A DNA stretch of 64,000 nt from a virus, in the IMG/VR virus record IMGVR_UViG_3300014913_000007, positions 1 to 64,000 of that record; one strand, given 5' to 3'. How positions within the stretch are numbered: position 1 is the stretch's first letter; every line of letters begins with the position of its first letter. Of this stretch, positions 7,127-13,371 are shown piece by piece. The translations under genes and the position numbers were made by a program. Under the pieces are notes generated by a model. It did no database searches. It saw nothing but the letters and a program-made list of their open reading frames with translations, and was not told where the DNA came from.

Positions 7127-7242
7127 ACTAACCTCTCAAATGCTTTAAATAAATTGATGAATAACTCATCTATTGCGTCTAGCAATGCTAAAAACATATT
7201 ATCTACTGCACTTGTATTTATATTTATATTAACTTCTCTCAT
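7123..7242 (-). CDS. tiny hypothetical protein
   Basis: 39 aa, beginning MREVNININTSAVDNMFLAL and ending in an amphipathic helix (DELFINLFKAFERLV). Supported by GAGAGGT upstream of the ATG, by an ATGA overlap with 6710-7126 and by its position directly behind the promoter 7293-7319. Function unknown. Confidence 0.6.
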   Translation of the reverse strand: MREVNININTSAVDNMFLALLDAIDELFINLFKAFERLV

Positions 7243-7292
7243 TTTAATTTACCTCTCAAATAATCTAATTCGTTTATTTCTTATATTAATAA

Positions 7293-7319
7293 TATCGCCA
7301 GATTCTCAAAATACTTTAG
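7293..7319 (-). promoter_or_regulatory. sigma-28-type promoter
   Basis: Minus strand TAAAGTAT, 11 nt, GGCGATAT, upstream of 7123-7242. Confidence 0.7.
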
Positions 7320-7326
7320 CTTTATT

Positions 7327-7731
7327 TTACATTTCTATGTTTGTAACTATACCTTCTTCTGCTACTTCTGGATCAACTTGACATACAGACAAGAACCCTG
7401 TAGAGAAATGAACATTAGTATGTTTTAAATATCCGGTAAATCTAAACTTACCATCAGAACCATGTAATAAAACACAGTCTAGGCGTTGGCCAGAGTCCTT
7501 ATCAGCTTTAATTTCCTCAAAGTCCTCCAGTGCGGTATCTTCTTCGTAAAGTCCTCCCTTATAACCTGTTAAGTCATATCTGAAGTCTGTAAGCTCATAT
7601 ACATCTAACTCTCTAGCTTTATCTGAAAAGAACTTAATCTTATCTAATAATTCAGCATCTACCTCTAATTCATAACAAAAGGTATCTGTAAAATCACTGT
7701 CCTCTATATGTAAGTTACCAATAATTTTCAT
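7327..7731 (-). CDS. hypothetical protein, paralogue of 1980-2414
   Basis: 134 aa. Aligns by eye with 1980-2414 through GNLHIED, CYELEVD, LLDKIKFFSDKA, LDCVLL, FRFTGYLKHT and HFSTGFLSVCQVD. Likely a duplicated accessory protein. It follows 7733-7945 by 1 nt. Function unknown. Confidence 0.75.
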   Translation of the reverse strand: MKIIGNLHIEDSDFTDTFCYELEVDAELLDKIKFFSDKARELDVYELTDFRYDLTGYKGGLYEEDTALEDFEEIKADKDSGQRLDCVLLHGSDGKFRFTGYLKHTNVHFSTGFLSVCQVDPEVAEEGIVTNIEM

Positions 7732-7732
7732 A

Positions 7733-7945
7733 TTAACTCCTATCCTGGAAATCTTCTAAACCTTCTTCTAGAGTACTGAAATAATGCCCCCAGAAGTAAG
7801 AATCCTTATTACTATCATATACATGAGTAACATAAGGCTCACATCTGCCAGGGAAATGTCTTAATGTTACCTGACAGGATTGATCAACCTCATTCCATCT
7901 ATAGGGTTTACTAGCTACTACTTTATTTCCTTCTTTATCTTTCAT
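7733..7945 (-). CDS. hypothetical protein
   Basis: 70 aa. Includes RWNEVDQSCQVTLRHFPGRC and DSYFWGHYFSTLEEGLEDF, a strand-rich middle and a helical end. Packed 1 nt from its neighbours on both sides. No family recognised. Confidence 0.65.
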   Translation of the reverse strand: MKDKEGNKVVASKPYRWNEVDQSCQVTLRHFPGRCEPYVTHVYDSNKDSYFWGHYFSTLEEGLEDFQDRS

Positions 7946-7946
7946 A

Positions 7947-8174
7947 TTAATCCTCTTTAATACTTAAAATTTCCTGTAACTCTCTCAATATCCCATACCT
8001 TTCAGATACACTACTAGCAAAATTAGAACTGAATGGATTACCATGAAACTGATTTTTTCTAGCTCTCTTAATAGTCATTTCTAGGGTATCTATAATAGCT
8101 TTACATTCATACACATATTGCTTCAATTCCTGTTTATAACTCATTTCTACATATTCTTTAATTCTATTAGCCAT
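7947..8174 (-). CDS. hypothetical helical protein
   Basis: 75 aa: long charged helix (YKQELKQYVYECKAIIDTLE) and a second one at the C-terminus (YGILRELQEILSIKED). First gene of a three-gene unit; only a weak sigma-28-type site (8206-8232) and the sigma-54-like element 8291-8313 point at it. Confidence 0.65.
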   Translation of the reverse strand: MANRIKEYVEMSYKQELKQYVYECKAIIDTLEMTIKRARKNQFHGNPFSSNFASSVSERYGILRELQEILSIKED

Positions 8175-8205
8175 AATTCCACTTTAAATTTGGTTACACC
8201 TATAA

Positions 8206-8232
8206 TATCGGCTGTATTCCATATTACTTGAG
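8206..8232 (-). promoter_or_regulatory. weak sigma-28-type promoter
   Basis: Minus strand has GCCGATA preceded at the usual distance by TCAAGTAA in place of TAAAGTTT. Right place for 7947-8174 but a poor -35 box. Confidence 0.4.
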
Positions 8233-8249
8233 AACTAATCTAATTATTT

Positions 8250-8272
8250 TTGGCATGAAACTTGCTAGATCT
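8250..8272 (+). promoter_or_regulatory. sigma-54-like element
   Basis: TTGGCATGAAACTTGCTAG with AGATCT tail, GG-N10-GC exact. Faces the oppositely oriented element 8291-8313. Confidence 0.55.
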
Positions 8273-8290
8273 AAGTTTTGGGCTTATCTT

Positions 8291-8313
8291 AGATCTAGCA
8301 ATAAGTGTGCCAA
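8291..8313 (-). promoter_or_regulatory. sigma-54-like element
   Basis: Minus strand TTGGCACACTTATTGCTAG with AGATCT tail, GG-N10-GC exact; points toward 7947-8174. Confidence 0.6.
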
Positions 8314-8330
8314 AGTTATTTAAAATAAGC

Positions 8331-8359
8331 CTTAAGTTTTCAAATAAGATGCCGATACT
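8331..8359 (+). promoter_or_regulatory. sigma-28-type promoter without a downstream gene
   Basis: TTAAGTTT, 11 nt, GCCGATAC. It reads right into 570 bp without an open frame, so it would make a non-coding RNA. Confidence 0.65.
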
Positions 8360-8496
8360 GTAATCAGGATACTAATTTTTATTAACGATAGGAATTTATG
8401 GATATTCCATATAATACAATTTTACCACCATAACCAACAACTTACAAGATAATCTACTGATATGAATACACTCTTTCTGTGTAAGAGCATGTCCTT

Positions 8497-8584
8497 AGAA
8501 TGAGCGTTCATTTTAGTGCATTGGCACGATTCTTGCTAGATCAACTAGAATGAATACTCACTCTAAAATGAGCGTTCATTTTTA
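8497..8584. promoter_or_regulatory. cluster of three dyad operators around a sigma-54-like site
   Basis: AATGAGCGTTCATT occurs at 8499-8512 and again at 8567-8580; arms AATGA/TCATT are perfect. A third, looser dyad (AGAATGA-N4-TCACTCT) is at 8547-8564. They flank the sigma-54-like site 8521-8543, as binding sites for a dimeric regulator would. Confidence 0.6.
8521..8543 (+). promoter_or_regulatory. sigma-54-like element, best match
   Basis: TTGGCACG, ATTC, TTGCTA matches the -24/-12 consensus at every informative position. It reads into the non-coding 8560-8880. Confidence 0.7.
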
Positions 8585-8886
8585 AAACAAACATTCCTTT
8601 TACTTTACATACGTCCCAAGACGAGCTGTAGTAGGGATTTCCGAAAATACCCTGGGAGTTTCTACACTACCCCTTCCTAATACAAATGGCCTCTCGGCGC
8701 TGTGAGAATCTGTGATATCATACATAGAAGAGACACCCACCCCTAGCTGTCTTAAAACCTTTATTCGCTAAACCTATGCTTTGAAGATCAAAAGATCGCT
8801 GAAGTTTATAGTTGAGGGCCTAAAAGTCGCTAATCTCGTACTTGTTGGGCCTAAGAAGTCGCTGACTTGAATTAATTTAGGGGAGT

Positions 8887-8909
8887 AATTATTTGCTTTG
8901 CAAATAATT
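8887..8909. repeat. perfect stem-loop, copy 1 (copy 2 at 9812-9834)
   Basis: AATTATTTGC and GCAAATAATT pair perfectly around a 3-nt loop. The flanks GTAGAATT and GTACTAATAT are also shared with copy 2. Both lie just after leftward genes of the same protein family, so a 3' end or stabilising element was probably copied along with a gene. Confidence 0.75.
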
Positions 8910-8934
8910 CTACTTTTATATTAGTACAATTCAG

Positions 8935-9216
8935 TTATACAAATCGTGCAATAAACCAGGTTCTTAGATATTCATCTCTAGAAACTGATAGGTAACAGTG
9001 TTCAAGGCTAGTAAACCTCTGTATAAAATTGTACTTCTGAATGAAGTTTTTCAGGTGAACCGGGGCCACATGGTAATATCCTCCATAACCTTTGTAGAAT
9101 AGTAAATACTTCTTTCCTTCTTCAAGATCATCCACATCCATAGAATTTTCTACATAGTAATACTTATATACTGCTGCACTTATGTCATATACGTCTTGTA
9201 AGATCTGATAATTCAT
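8935..9216 (-). CDS. small W-x-x-x-R family protein
   Basis: 93 aa from the ATG at 9216, chosen because it overlaps the upstream stop as ATGA with AAGG in front; a longer frame begins at 9240. It has LEEGKKYLLFYKGYGG in the middle and ends TWFIARFV, the layout of a family of at least 15 small proteins in 8.9-30 kb. Third gene of the leftward operon 9772-8935. Function unknown. Confidence 0.7.
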   Translation of the reverse strand: MNYQILQDVYDISAAVYKYYYVENSMDVDDLEEGKKYLLFYKGYGGYYHVAPVHLKNFIQKYNFIQRFTSLEHCYLSVSRDEYLRTWFIARFV

Positions 9217-9497
9217 ATATACCTTACCAAAAACCAACATTCACCATAATTACGTAATTCGAACGTAGCTATGCTAAAAGGTCTCTCATTATTAATACCT
9301 CTAAACTTCAAATCTCTACTAAGATGTCCTAGGCCGTCATAGACAACTCTTGCTACTCTATATGTACTTCGTTTTTGAGAGAGGCCATGAAAAATACAAA
9401 CCACATATAAATAAGTCTGCCCTACTTGAAGAGTGTCACTTACAGTGTTTAATGCTTTAGTAACTAAATAATCACCTATCTTGTTGGATACTTCCAT
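9213..9497 (-). CDS. small W-x-x-x-R family protein
   Basis: 94 aa from ATG 9497 (MEVSNKIGDYLVTKALN), placed just after the upstream stop with AGG in front. Middle LQVGQTYLYVVCIFHG, end CWFLVRYI. It resembles 18653-19000 over HNL-VF/PFSxxTF segments. The Arg codon AGG of the terminal motif supplies the ribosome binding site for the next gene. Confidence 0.7.
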   Translation of the reverse strand: MEVSNKIGDYLVTKALNTVSDTLQVGQTYLYVVCIFHGLSQKRSTYRVARVVYDGLGHLSRDLKFRGINNERPFSIATFELRNYGECWFLVRYI

Positions 9498-9499
9498 AC

Positions 9500-9772
9500 T
9501 TACATGAACCTCATAATGAACCAATTAATATTATGTCCTCTCAGTGGTAAATAACCAGGTCTTGATGCATTAAGATACCACATTGCTCCATCACATACAT
9601 GGCTAATATAAATTTCGTCCACTATGTAAGAAAGGCCATAGTAAGAAAAGAGTAAGCATTCCTTGCCTTCGAGTTCTTTCCAAAAATCTGCGGGGAGAGT
9701 ATCAACAAGATCTCCTAATTGATAAGTAGCCTTCTTTTGATAATACTTAAACGTTTCCGTAGTTATCTTCAT
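9500..9772 (-). CDS. small W-x-x-x-R family protein
   Basis: 90 aa. MKITTETFKYYQKKATYQLG, then WKELEGKECLLFSYYGLSYI, ending NWFIMRFM: the family plan of an N-terminal FxxY helix, a G-K-x-Y/C-L-L-F strand and a C-terminal W-F-x-x-R. The ATG lies 8 nt from the -10 element of promoter 9781-9807, so the mRNA is probably leaderless. Confidence 0.75.
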   Translation of the reverse strand: MKITTETFKYYQKKATYQLGDLVDTLPADFWKELEGKECLLFSYYGLSYIVDEIYISHVCDGAMWYLNASRPGYLPLRGHNINWFIMRFM

Positions 9773-9780
9773 AGTAGCAG

Positions 9781-9807
9781 TATCGGCAGTTTGCCAGGAA
9801 ACTTTAG
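9781..9807 (-). promoter_or_regulatory. sigma-28-type promoter
   Basis: Minus strand TAAAGTTT, 11 nt, GCCGATAC; one base off consensus. Leaderless configuration with 9500-9772. Confidence 0.85.
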
Positions 9808-9811
9808 GGGT

Positions 9812-9834
9812 AATTATTTGCTCCGCAAATAATT
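9812..9834. repeat. perfect stem-loop, copy 2
   Basis: AATTATTTGC loop CTC GCAAATAATT-type stem, same flanks as 8887-8909; placed between the stop of 9860-10186 and the promoter 9781-9807. Confidence 0.75.
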
Positions 9835-9859
9835 CTACCTTAATATTAGTACAATCGGG

Positions 9860-10186
9860 TCAAATAACCTCAACAAATATCCATTTCTTACCGTAGTGGT
9901 GTTCCTTTAAGCACATATCATGCTTTCCTGTTCCATATACTCCTGTCCAGTATTCCAGGCCGTGGCCAGCGAAGACTATTGGGTCCGTCTTCCACACTGT
10001 AACTATAGCAAGCACTACTATCTGGTCCTCAGGGGCGGGATCTTCCCAAGCTCCGTACCCTAAGTCATTAACAAGTAAGTACTTCTTATGTAACTTAATA
10101 TCCTCCAGACGTACCCTACTATCATTGAGGCTACGGATGAATCTCTTTATTGAATCGTTCTTTTGATATTCCTTACAATATGGCAT
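9860..10186 (-). CDS. small W-x-x-x-R family protein, divergent
   Basis: 108 aa. RVRLEDIKLHKKYLLVNDLG corresponds to the L-x-x-G-K-x-Y-x-L-x core; the end is KKWIFVEVI, so the Arg of the terminal motif is replaced by Glu. The ATG is about 8 nt beyond the -10 box of 10195-10222, predicting a leaderless mRNA. Function unknown. Confidence 0.7.
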   Translation of the reverse strand: MPYCKEYQKNDSIKRFIRSLNDSRVRLEDIKLHKKYLLVNDLGYGAWEDPAPEDQIVVLAIVTVWKTDPIVFAGHGLEYWTGVYGTGKHDMCLKEHHYGKKWIFVEVI

Positions 10187-10194
10187 ATATACAG

Positions 10195-10222
10195 TATCGG
10201 CATCGGGCGGGAATAACTTTAG
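10195..10222 (-). promoter_or_regulatory. sigma-28-type promoter
   Basis: Minus strand TAAAGTTA, 12 nt, GCCGATAC, directly upstream of 9860-10186. Confidence 0.75.
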
Positions 10223-10234
10223 TTATTTCTTTTT

Positions 10235-10257
10235 TTGGTATGCTTTTTGCTAGATCT
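10235..10257 (+). promoter_or_regulatory. sigma-54-like element
   Basis: TTGGTATGCTTTTTGCTAG with AGATCT tail, GG-N10-GC exact though GGCA is GGTA. Reads antisense into 10256-10579. Confidence 0.5.
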
Positions 10258-10579
10258 ACAGCCAAGCCATAGAGAATTTAATAGATAGAGAAGAAGCTCC
10301 TATTCTATACATAGTTACACTTATTGAATTTAAAGTAGTATTGCCACTATTAAAGAAATACCTGTTATTTGGCGTAGTTGGATGTTCAAGTCTATAAAAA
10401 TCCACGCTGGGAACGAAAACACCTGTATCTGAATGGTCAACAGTTAATATAAACTGATTAGGTACTGCACCTTTATTATGATTCATAGTATATACAACAT
10501 TATTTCCACCTGTAAGTACCGGATGCGTATATGTGCTAGATGTAAAACTTGTTACGCCTTCATTAGTTAGTCTAATCAT
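10256..10579 (-). CDS. fibre-tip-like protein, paralogue of 16196-16519
   Basis: 107 aa. Starts MIRLTNEGVTSFTSSTYTHP and has YTMNHNKGAVPNQF, a beta-rich pattern like C-terminal fibre or receptor-binding domains. The copy at 16196 shares MIRL-NE, FTSS, HP, TG-N-V-Y, NHN-G and the C-terminal W-L. AGGAG is correctly placed before the ATG. A free-standing adhesin-like tip module is inference. Confidence 0.65.
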   Translation of the reverse strand: MIRLTNEGVTSFTSSTYTHPVLTGGNNVVYTMNHNKGAVPNQFILTVDHSDTGVFVPSVDFYRLEHPTTPNNRYFFNSGNTTLNSISVTMYRIGASSLSIKFSMAWL

Positions 10580-10941
10580 TTTATAACTCCTGGTTAAATG
10601 TGTGTCTACTAAATATAAAGTACATTCAAATAAACCAATTGAATTATTATCTATAGTTTATTTAGTATATGTCCACTTGTAAAGGATGATAGTCCATAGA
10701 TAAATAATGTAATTCGATTATTATATAACAATAACTCAATTAGATTATAAATATAAATAAAGGAACTCGATTATTTATGTAAGTGGCTATATTCATTACG
10801 TAGAAACAGGTAAGTATATTATATATGTCAGATAAAATAATGTAATTCGATTATTATAGATTATAATGAAATTAAGCTGTAAAATACGGAAGATATATAA
10901 CTATATCAGATAGTTAAGTACAATATAACAATTCAAATGTA
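10580..10941. other. 362-bp AT-rich intergenic region with dyad repeats
   Basis: No open frame of note. A near-identical 20-bp unit, AATAATGTAATTCGATTATT, occurs around 10699 and 10836; its outer arms AATAAT/ATTATT and centre AATT are palindromic, so it may bind a dimeric protein. Variants (TAATCTAATTCG) occur near 5505 and 7262. Confidence 0.5.
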
Positions 10942-11193
10942 TTATAAGTAATTGAGCACGTACCAAGTCTCTAGATAGTTATCTGTTTTGAACTCGGAAA
11001 AGGTAGCCTTATCAGTATTTAAGACTCTTACACGAGTGCAGGTAGCTCCTGGCGACCAGCTTCGTAACTCCAGGTTACAGATCCTCACTATTCTCTCACC
11101 TGAGTCATGCTTGGTGAACAGTGTATACTTCTTACCACGACTTAGGCTTTTTAGGTTCAATGCCTTAGATGCATATGCGCTGAAATTTCCCAT
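10942..11193 (-). CDS. small W-x-x-x-x-Y family protein
   Basis: 83 aa from ATG 11193; the frame continues upstream to 11502 but only this ATG lies after the promoter. SLSRGKKYTLFTKHDSGERI is the family core and TWYVLNYL the end. The start codon is 8 nt from the -10 box of 11202-11228, so leaderless. Function unknown. Confidence 0.7.
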   Translation of the reverse strand: MGNFSAYASKALNLKSLSRGKKYTLFTKHDSGERIVRICNLELRSWSPGATCTRVRVLNTDKATFSEFKTDNYLETWYVLNYL

Positions 11194-11201
11194 ACTATTA
11201 G

Positions 11202-11228
11202 TATCGGCACAATTCACATAAACTTTAG
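11202..11228 (-). promoter_or_regulatory. sigma-28-type promoter
   Basis: Minus strand TAAAGTTT, 11 nt, GCCGATAC, with a tandem sigma-54-like element upstream (11255-11277). Confidence 0.85.
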
Positions 11229-11254
11229 CTATTTTCTTACAAAAATCTTCTAAT

Positions 11255-11277
11255 AGATCTAGCAAGAACCATGCCAA
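11255..11277 (-). promoter_or_regulatory. sigma-54-like element
   Basis: Minus strand TTGGCATGGTTCTTGCTAG with AGATCT tail, GG-N10-GC exact; tandem with 11202-11228 upstream of 10942-11193. Confidence 0.6.
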
Positions 11278-11821
11278 AATTTTAAGAATAATTTTTTTCA
11301 AAAAGATAGTGGTATTTCGGGGCTTTACCACATTAAATATGTATGTGTAAATATAAATAAATAGGTAAATGACTATGGTACATAGATATCTGAAGATAAA
11401 TAAGTGAAAAAAGTACGTAATATTACTAAATATGAAGGTAAGTAGCGTACAAATATGTACAAATACATATCCCATAGAAGTATGAAAGAGTACATATCCC
11501 ATAGAGAGAAAGGTAAGTAAGATTGGGTAGTTAAGTATAGATAAATATATATCCCATAGTACCTAAATAAGAATTAGTGCTAAAATAGTAGTGGTATAAG
11601 GTGTAAGTAAAGTGGTGTAAAATGGTATAAAGTGGTAAATAAGTAATACAAACCATATAAGTAAGAGGTACATAAATAAGTTAAGTAGATCACTATAAGT
11701 AGATATCTGAAGGTATGTACGTGGAAGGAGAATAGCTTGTAACAGTCTATTACTTACTATAGGTATCTTATATAGGGTGTATAGTTGTAGAGGTATATAA
11801 GGCTATGAACGTTTCAAATGT

Positions 11822-11850
11822 AGATCTCTCCGTGAAGCCCCGACCCTCCC
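11822..11850. repeat. GC-rich repeat, copy 1
   Basis: AGATCTCTCCGTGAAGCCCC and a C/T-rich tail. Related copies are at 12549-12576, 13711-13740 and 14224-14250. Copies 1, 2 and 4 sit 10-35 bp beyond the stop of a leftward gene; copy 3 ends in a T run. Role unknown. Confidence 0.7.
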
Positions 11851-11881
11851 TCTTCTTGTCTAAAGTGTTATACTAGTTAGG

Positions 11882-12079
11882 TTAGATTGTATGTATTAAA
11901 TAGAATCCATAATCTCTAGTTGGCTGTTCTAGATAATGTAACCATTGGCAATGTCTAGTTTCTTCTGTAGTACTACCAATCCTGACCATTAAACTATATA
12001 GTTTACCTTTCTGTAAATCCTCTATTGGGAGTCTATATTCTAATAGATCATTATAAGTATCAATAGTAATAGAAATCAT
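11882..12079 (-). CDS. small family protein (core retained, terminal motif altered)
   Basis: 65 aa. RLPIEDLQKGKLYSLMVRIG matches the family core (I-P-x-E-D-L-x-K-G-K-x-Y-x-L); the end GFYLIHTI is a variant of the terminal W-F-x-x-R motif. No clear ribosome binding site. Function unknown. Confidence 0.55.
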   Translation of the reverse strand: MISITIDTYNDLLEYRLPIEDLQKGKLYSLMVRIGSTTEETRHCQWLHYLEQPTRDYGFYLIHTI

Positions 12080-12131
12080 TTATTTAAATATGTTACATTA
12101 GTAGACATATATTAAGTGTACCATATTCATA

Positions 12132-12160
12132 TTGACAAGTAAACCTCCTTAATATAGAAT
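12132..12160 (+). promoter_or_regulatory. sigma-70-type promoter
   Basis: TTGACA, 17 nt, TAGAAT; the ATG of 12167-12520 is 7 nt downstream, so the mRNA should be leaderless. Confidence 0.75.
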
Positions 12161-12166
12161 ACAGGT

Positions 12167-12520
12167 ATGAGGGAGGATGTATTAAGAAGACAATTAAGAG
12201 ACAGTACAGGTCCAATAGATATCTGGGTAGAGAATGAATTCTTTGAAGCTAACAAACATAGACAAGTACCTGTAGATGTAATACTAGCTAAACTAGAGTC
12301 ATATGACACTAATAAAGGCTATGAGAAGAAAATAAGAATAATGCAAGTAATCTCTAATATAGACTTGAGTACAAGTAAGAAAATAAATGCTAGATACTGT
12401 TCAATACTGGTATGTAACCTGCAGAATCTGGATGATAGAAAATTACTAACCTCTATTATACTCAATATGAATCATCCTTGGTTTGATACTAGAGATACTT
12501 ACTTTATGTATGTTGTTTAA
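12167..12520 (+). CDS. small family protein, longer member
   Basis: 117 aa. NEFFEANKHRQVPVDVILAK matches the family N-terminus (FFEAYKxxxIPxED); the end is TYFMYVV. Basic N-terminal segment. Predicted leaderless from the promoter 12132-12160. The GC-rich repeat 12549-12576 follows. Function unknown. Confidence 0.65.
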   Translation: MREDVLRRQLRDSTGPIDIWVENEFFEANKHRQVPVDVILAKLESYDTNKGYEKKIRIMQVISNIDLSTSKKINARYCSILVCNLQNLDDRKLLTSIILNMNHPWFDTRDTYFMYVV

Positions 12521-12548
12521 TGTATAGACTACAAGGGTAAGAATGATT

Positions 12549-12576
12549 GGATCTCTCCGTGAAGCCCGCCCTTCCC
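12549..12576. repeat. GC-rich repeat, copy 2
   Basis: GGATCTCTCCGTGAAGCCCG plus CCCTTCCC; lies between convergent genes 12167-12520 and 12589-12819. Confidence 0.7.
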
Positions 12577-12588
12577 AGAATCAATTAG

Positions 12589-12819
12589 TTAGCCTCTGAG
12601 TAGAACCTGCAATGCATTGTATACTGGAACATTGGAATAAAACCTAAGATCAAAGTCTATCAATGCCAAGTTAGGAGTTTCTCCTCTTCCAGCCACATAA
12701 TGTTCTGAAACATATAGTTCACACAACCAGAGCTTCCTTGCAATGTCGAACTTTATCTCTATCTTATTTATAAGGCTTGCTGTTAATGTATCTAAAATAT
12801 ATCCATCTACTTCTATCAT
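12589..12819 (-). CDS. hypothetical protein, possible DUF1902/HicB-like fold
   Basis: 76 aa. IKFDIARKLWLCELYVSEHY followed by GETPNLALIDFDLRF fits the strand-strand-helix layout of small HicB-like partial RNase H folds, but without a toxin partner beside it. An AGGAGAT site precedes the ATG. The fold call is a guess. Confidence 0.55.
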   Translation of the reverse strand: MIEVDGYILDTLTASLINKIEIKFDIARKLWLCELYVSEHYVAGRGETPNLALIDFDLRFYSNVPVYNALQVLLRG

Positions 12820-12842
12820 AAGTTAATATCTCCTGGTACTAG

Positions 12843-12869
12843 TATCGGCATATTCTCAGAAAACTTTAG
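12843..12869 (-). promoter_or_regulatory. sigma-28-type promoter
   Basis: Minus strand TAAAGTTT, 11 nt, GCCGATAC; reads into 12589-12819, here with a leader and ribosome binding site. Confidence 0.85.
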
Positions 12870-12922
12870 CTTTATTATATATCCCATAGTTAATTAAGTA
12901 TATTAAGTGTACCATAGTAATA

Positions 12923-12951
12923 TTGACAAGTAAACATAATAAATGTACCAT
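12923..12951 (+). promoter_or_regulatory. sigma-70-type promoter
   Basis: TTGACA, 17 nt, TACCAT, ATG of 12958-13305 seven nt on. The -10 word TACCATAG recurs in other repeats nearby. Confidence 0.7.
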
Positions 12952-12957
12952 AGTGAT

Positions 12958-13305
12958 ATGGAATTACACAAAGGAACAACAAGGTATTGCATACTAACAA
13001 GCAAATACGCTATTAAGATACCTAGCTTGTATAGTTGGGAACTATTTCTTACAGGACTACTGTGTAATATGCAGGAAGTACAGTGGAATACCTTAGATCC
13101 ATTACTATGCCCTGTATTGTTTAAACTTCCCTTAGGCTTTCTTCTAGTTATGCCAAAAGTTAGGATACTAGAAGAAAGACTATCAAACTCTGAGTTTAGT
13201 GTACTTATTAGTAGAAAAGATATATTACTTCCGATAGAAAATAAAAGAAACAGTTTCGGATACCTATCAACTGGGGAACTAGTCGCAATAGACTATGGTA
13301 CCTGA
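12958..13305 (+). CDS. small kinase-like-fold phage protein, no catalytic residues
   Basis: 115 aa from ATG 12958, chosen because it starts 7 nt after the -10 box (a frame opens at 12943). KGTTRYCILTSKYAIKIPS, LFLTGLLCNMQEVQWN, LCPVLFKLPLGFLLVMPKVR and a C-terminal IENKRNSFGYL follow a pattern I know from small phage and prophage proteins that look like a minimal protein-kinase N-lobe (AIK/VMP segments). The catalytic loop is absent, so activity is unlikely. Confidence 0.65.
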   Translation: MELHKGTTRYCILTSKYAIKIPSLYSWELFLTGLLCNMQEVQWNTLDPLLCPVLFKLPLGFLLVMPKVRILEERLSNSEFSVLISRKDILLPIENKRNSFGYLSTGELVAIDYGT

Positions 13306-13316
13306 GAAAGCTTATA

Positions 13317-13368
13317 TTGACAAGTAAAGTAAAGTAAAGTAAAGTAAAGTTAAGTAAGATAATATACT
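13317..13368 (+). promoter_or_regulatory. promoter with GTAAA tandem repeat in the spacer
   Basis: TTGACA at 13317-13322 and TATACT at 13363-13368 are 40 bp apart, separated by five perfect GTAAA units (13324-13348) and two imperfect ones. Sister promoters at 12132 and 12923 have 17 bp. Repeat slippage could move the boxes relative to each other. ATG follows 3 nt after TATACT. Confidence 0.6.
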
Positions 13369-13371
13369 GAT

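Larger units (their letters stand above)
8175..8934. other. 760-bp non-coding regulatory region
   Basis: No convincing gene. It holds three sigma-54-like elements, a rightward sigma-28-type promoter with no gene downstream, three dyads around TGAGCGTTCA, a stretch richer in G+C than its surroundings (8605-8880) with degenerate repeats of GGGCCTAARAAGTCGCT, and the hairpin 8887-8909. A regulatory RNA locus is the simplest reading. Confidence 0.6.
11229..11881. other. 650-bp repeat-rich non-coding region
   Basis: No credible gene. It is full of short degenerate repeats: ACATATCCCATAG at about 11466, 11489 and 11547, strings of GTAAGTA/GTAAATA, and GTGGTATAA-like units near 11588-11640, ending with the GC-rich element 11822-11850. 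A long frame from 11502 on the minus strand reflects this low-complexity sequence and is not supported. Confidence 0.6.

Noticed and set aside
8640-8880. tmRNA, RNase P RNA or a tRNA cluster in the G+C-richer segment.
   Set aside because: No CCA end, T-loop or tag frame could be recognised.
11193-11502. N-terminal extension of the 10942 gene (100 extra residues, F/I/Y-rich).
   Set aside because: It would begin upstream of the sigma-28-type promoter and is made of low-complexity repeat sequence; the ATG at 11193 fits the leaderless pattern.
12589-12819. HicB antitoxin of a toxin-antitoxin pair.
   Set aside because: No HicA-like toxin gene lies next to it; kept only as a possible fold.
13317-13358. 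CRISPR-like or iteron repeat array.
   Set aside because: Units are 5 bp with no spacers; a simple microsatellite.
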